NCBI GenBank assembly: GCA_015487335.1
Contig: WFPZ01000230.1
Span: 1 to 7,456 of the forward strand
Direction of reading: 5' to 3'
Source of the DNA: Paracoccaceae bacterium
Lineage (GTDB): Bacteria > Pseudomonadota > Alphaproteobacteria > Rhodobacterales > Rhodobacteraceae
DNA: 7,456 nucleotides
The position numbers and the translations under genes are program-made. The notes under the pieces are model-generated. The model made no database searches, was not told the origin of the DNA, and saw only the letters and a program-made list of their open reading frames with translations. Position 1 is the first letter of the stretch; every line of letters begins with the position of its first letter. Below are positions 6,534 to 7,456 of this stretch, one piece after another.

Positions 6534-6609
6534 TCCGCCCCGGCCAGGCGGCCTCCTTGTTCAATGCCTTGAAAATATTCCAGTCCGTCTTTGACGTGTC
6601 ATGATGGTT

Positions 6610-6630
6610 GCGGGCGGGATTTCCGCCTGC
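6610..6630. terminator. Hairpin in the convergent priA/yeeE spacer
   Basis: GCGGGCGG (6610-6617) and CCGCCTGC (6623-6630) form an 8-bp stem with one G-T wobble when read on the plus strand, around the loop GATTT. It lies between the convergent ends of priA and the YeeE-family gene, where a terminator serving either or both is expected. There is no T-run on either strand, so intrinsic termination would be weak. The rest of the 135-base spacer (6534-6668) holds a small TTCAA-TGCC-TTGAA inverted repeat (6560-6573) and no coding sequence I can support. Confidence 0.35.
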
Positions 6631-6668
6631 CGGACGGAGGCATTTGCCAAGCGGCCGCATTCTTTCGC

Positions 6669-7456
6669 TCAGGCGGCGGCCCGGCGCCACGGGCGGCGGT
6701 CGATCACCAGGTCGGCGGCCATGGCGCCGGCCCACATGGCGGTCAGGGCCACCCAGGCGGTGCCAAGGGCGATGGAGGTGCCGGTTACCCCGTTGCCGAT
6801 CGCGCATCCCCCCGCCAGCATTCCGCCAAAGCCCATCATCGCCGCCCCGGTCATGGCGCGCTTCATGTTGTCGGCGTCCTGGAAGCCCTGGAAACGCAGC
6901 TCTCCGGCAAGCCAGGCGGCCAGAAGCGAGCCCAGGAAGACCCCGGGGATCAGCCCGATGTCGAAACCCAGCACCGAGTTGCGGTCGAGAAAATACATCA
7001 GCATGTTGGCCGAGGGGCCGGTGAAGGTGACGCTTTTCACCTGCATCGGTTCGAAGCTGACCTGCGCCAGGGCGAAGGTCAGCACCCAGCCAACGGCGAT
7101 CGAGAACCCCACGCCCGAGGCGAAGAACAGCACCGGGATGCCGATCCGGTTTCTCAGCGAGACATGGATTGCGAACAGGGCGATCGCCCCGCCGAGCACC
7201 AGCCCCGAGGCCTCGGGCAGCCCCAGAGCGGCGAACAGCTCCACATTGCGCCCGCCGGGGGTTACCCACAGCCGCGCGAGCGTGTCGCGCAGCGGCGACA
7301 GCCAGCCCGAGAGGCTCATCTGGGCGAAGACCGCGAAGATCAGCCCCGAGACCACCGAGCGCAGGTTGCCGGTGGCCGCCAGCACCAGCAGCCGCCCCGA
7401 GCAGCCGCGCGCCATGACCATGCCGACCCCGAATATCAGCCCGCCGATCACTGCCC
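6669..7456 (-). CDS. YeeE/YedE family sulfur-compound transporter, N-terminus missing
   Basis: About 261 C-terminal residues are visible; the frame stays open to the right edge. Family members are about 350 residues, so the GTG at 7451 is probably internal and the true start lies outside. The protein is a polytopic inner-membrane protein. It carries the two family hallmarks: GVGMVMARGCSGR near the window edge and GFGGMLAGGCAIGNGVTGTS about 200 residues later, each with a conserved cysteine in a glycine-rich loop. In characterised thiosulfate transporters of this family such cysteines lie along the conducting path, so uptake of thiosulfate or another sulfur compound is likely; the exact substrate cannot be read. 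Partners such as a TusA-like sulfurtransferase would be beyond the edge. The C-terminus RRPWRRAAA is basic, consistent with a cytoplasmic end. The gene converges on priA with a 135-base gap. Confidence 0.9.
   Translation of the reverse strand, partial: AVIGGLIFGVGMVMARGCSGRLLVLAATGNLRSVVSGLIFAVFAQMSLSGWLSPLRDTLARLWVTPGGRNVELFAALGLPEASGLVLGGAIALFAIHVSLRNRIGIPVLFFASGVGFSIAVGWVLTFALAQVSFEPMQVKSVTFTGPSANMLMYFLDRNSVLGFDIGLIPGVFLGSLLAAWLAGELRFQGFQDADNMKRAMTGAAMMGFGGMLAGGCAIGNGVTGTSIALGTAWVALTAMWAGAMAADLVIDRRPWRRAAA

Noticed and set aside
1..7456. Search by eye for tRNA or rRNA genes, CRISPR arrays, insertion sequence ends, toxin-antitoxin pairs and phage genes
   Set aside because: Nothing convincing was seen. 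XerC is the chromosomal recombinase by length, motifs and DUF484 linkage, not an integrase of a mobile element.

Overview
The window is GC-rich, densely packed bacterial chromosome. It most resembles an alphaproteobacterium of the Rhodobacterales/Rhodobacteraceae type. The support is a phosphatidylcholine synthase (pcs), a DUF484 gene directly upstream of a xerC-type recombinase, a family-3B small transaldolase, and third-position G/C codon use in every gene. The taxon is inferred from gene content; no marker RNA is present.

Layout, left to right: (1) the last 50 codons of ileS (+), ending in its zinc-binding C-terminus and followed by a perfect 8-bp hairpin; (2) an EamA/DMT-type membrane transporter (+), whose 3' end overlaps by 14 bp the 3' end of (3) pcs (-); (4) a 170-base spacer with a perfect 14-base palindrome, a GC-rich palindromic cluster and a short element abutting the xerC stop that resembles a dispersed Rhodobacteraceae repeat; (5) a minus-strand run in the transcription order tal (transaldolase) > DUF484 gene > xerC, with short gaps, probably one operon; (6) an 83-base divergent spacer; (7) priA (+), the primosomal helicase; (8) a 135-base convergent spacer with a hairpin; (9) a YeeE/YedE-family sulfur-compound transporter (-), whose N-terminus runs off the right edge.

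The middle of the window groups chromosome maintenance functions: replication restart (PriA) and dimer resolution (XerC), with the DUF484 protein as a conserved xerC companion. A carbon-metabolism enzyme (transaldolase) sits as first gene of the minus-strand operon. The flanks are membrane and lipid functions: a metabolite exporter-like protein, phosphatidylcholine synthesis and sulfur uptake. No phage, insertion sequence, CRISPR array, tRNA or rRNA was seen.

I found no clear undescribed system; this reads as ordinary core genome. The observations most worth checking are: xerC has coding sequence upstream of its first ordinary start codon but no ATG, GTG or TTG to begin it; the repeat-like element sits immediately after the xerC stop; and active-site residues predict transaldolase rather than fructose-6-phosphate aldolase activity for the small Tal/FSA protein.
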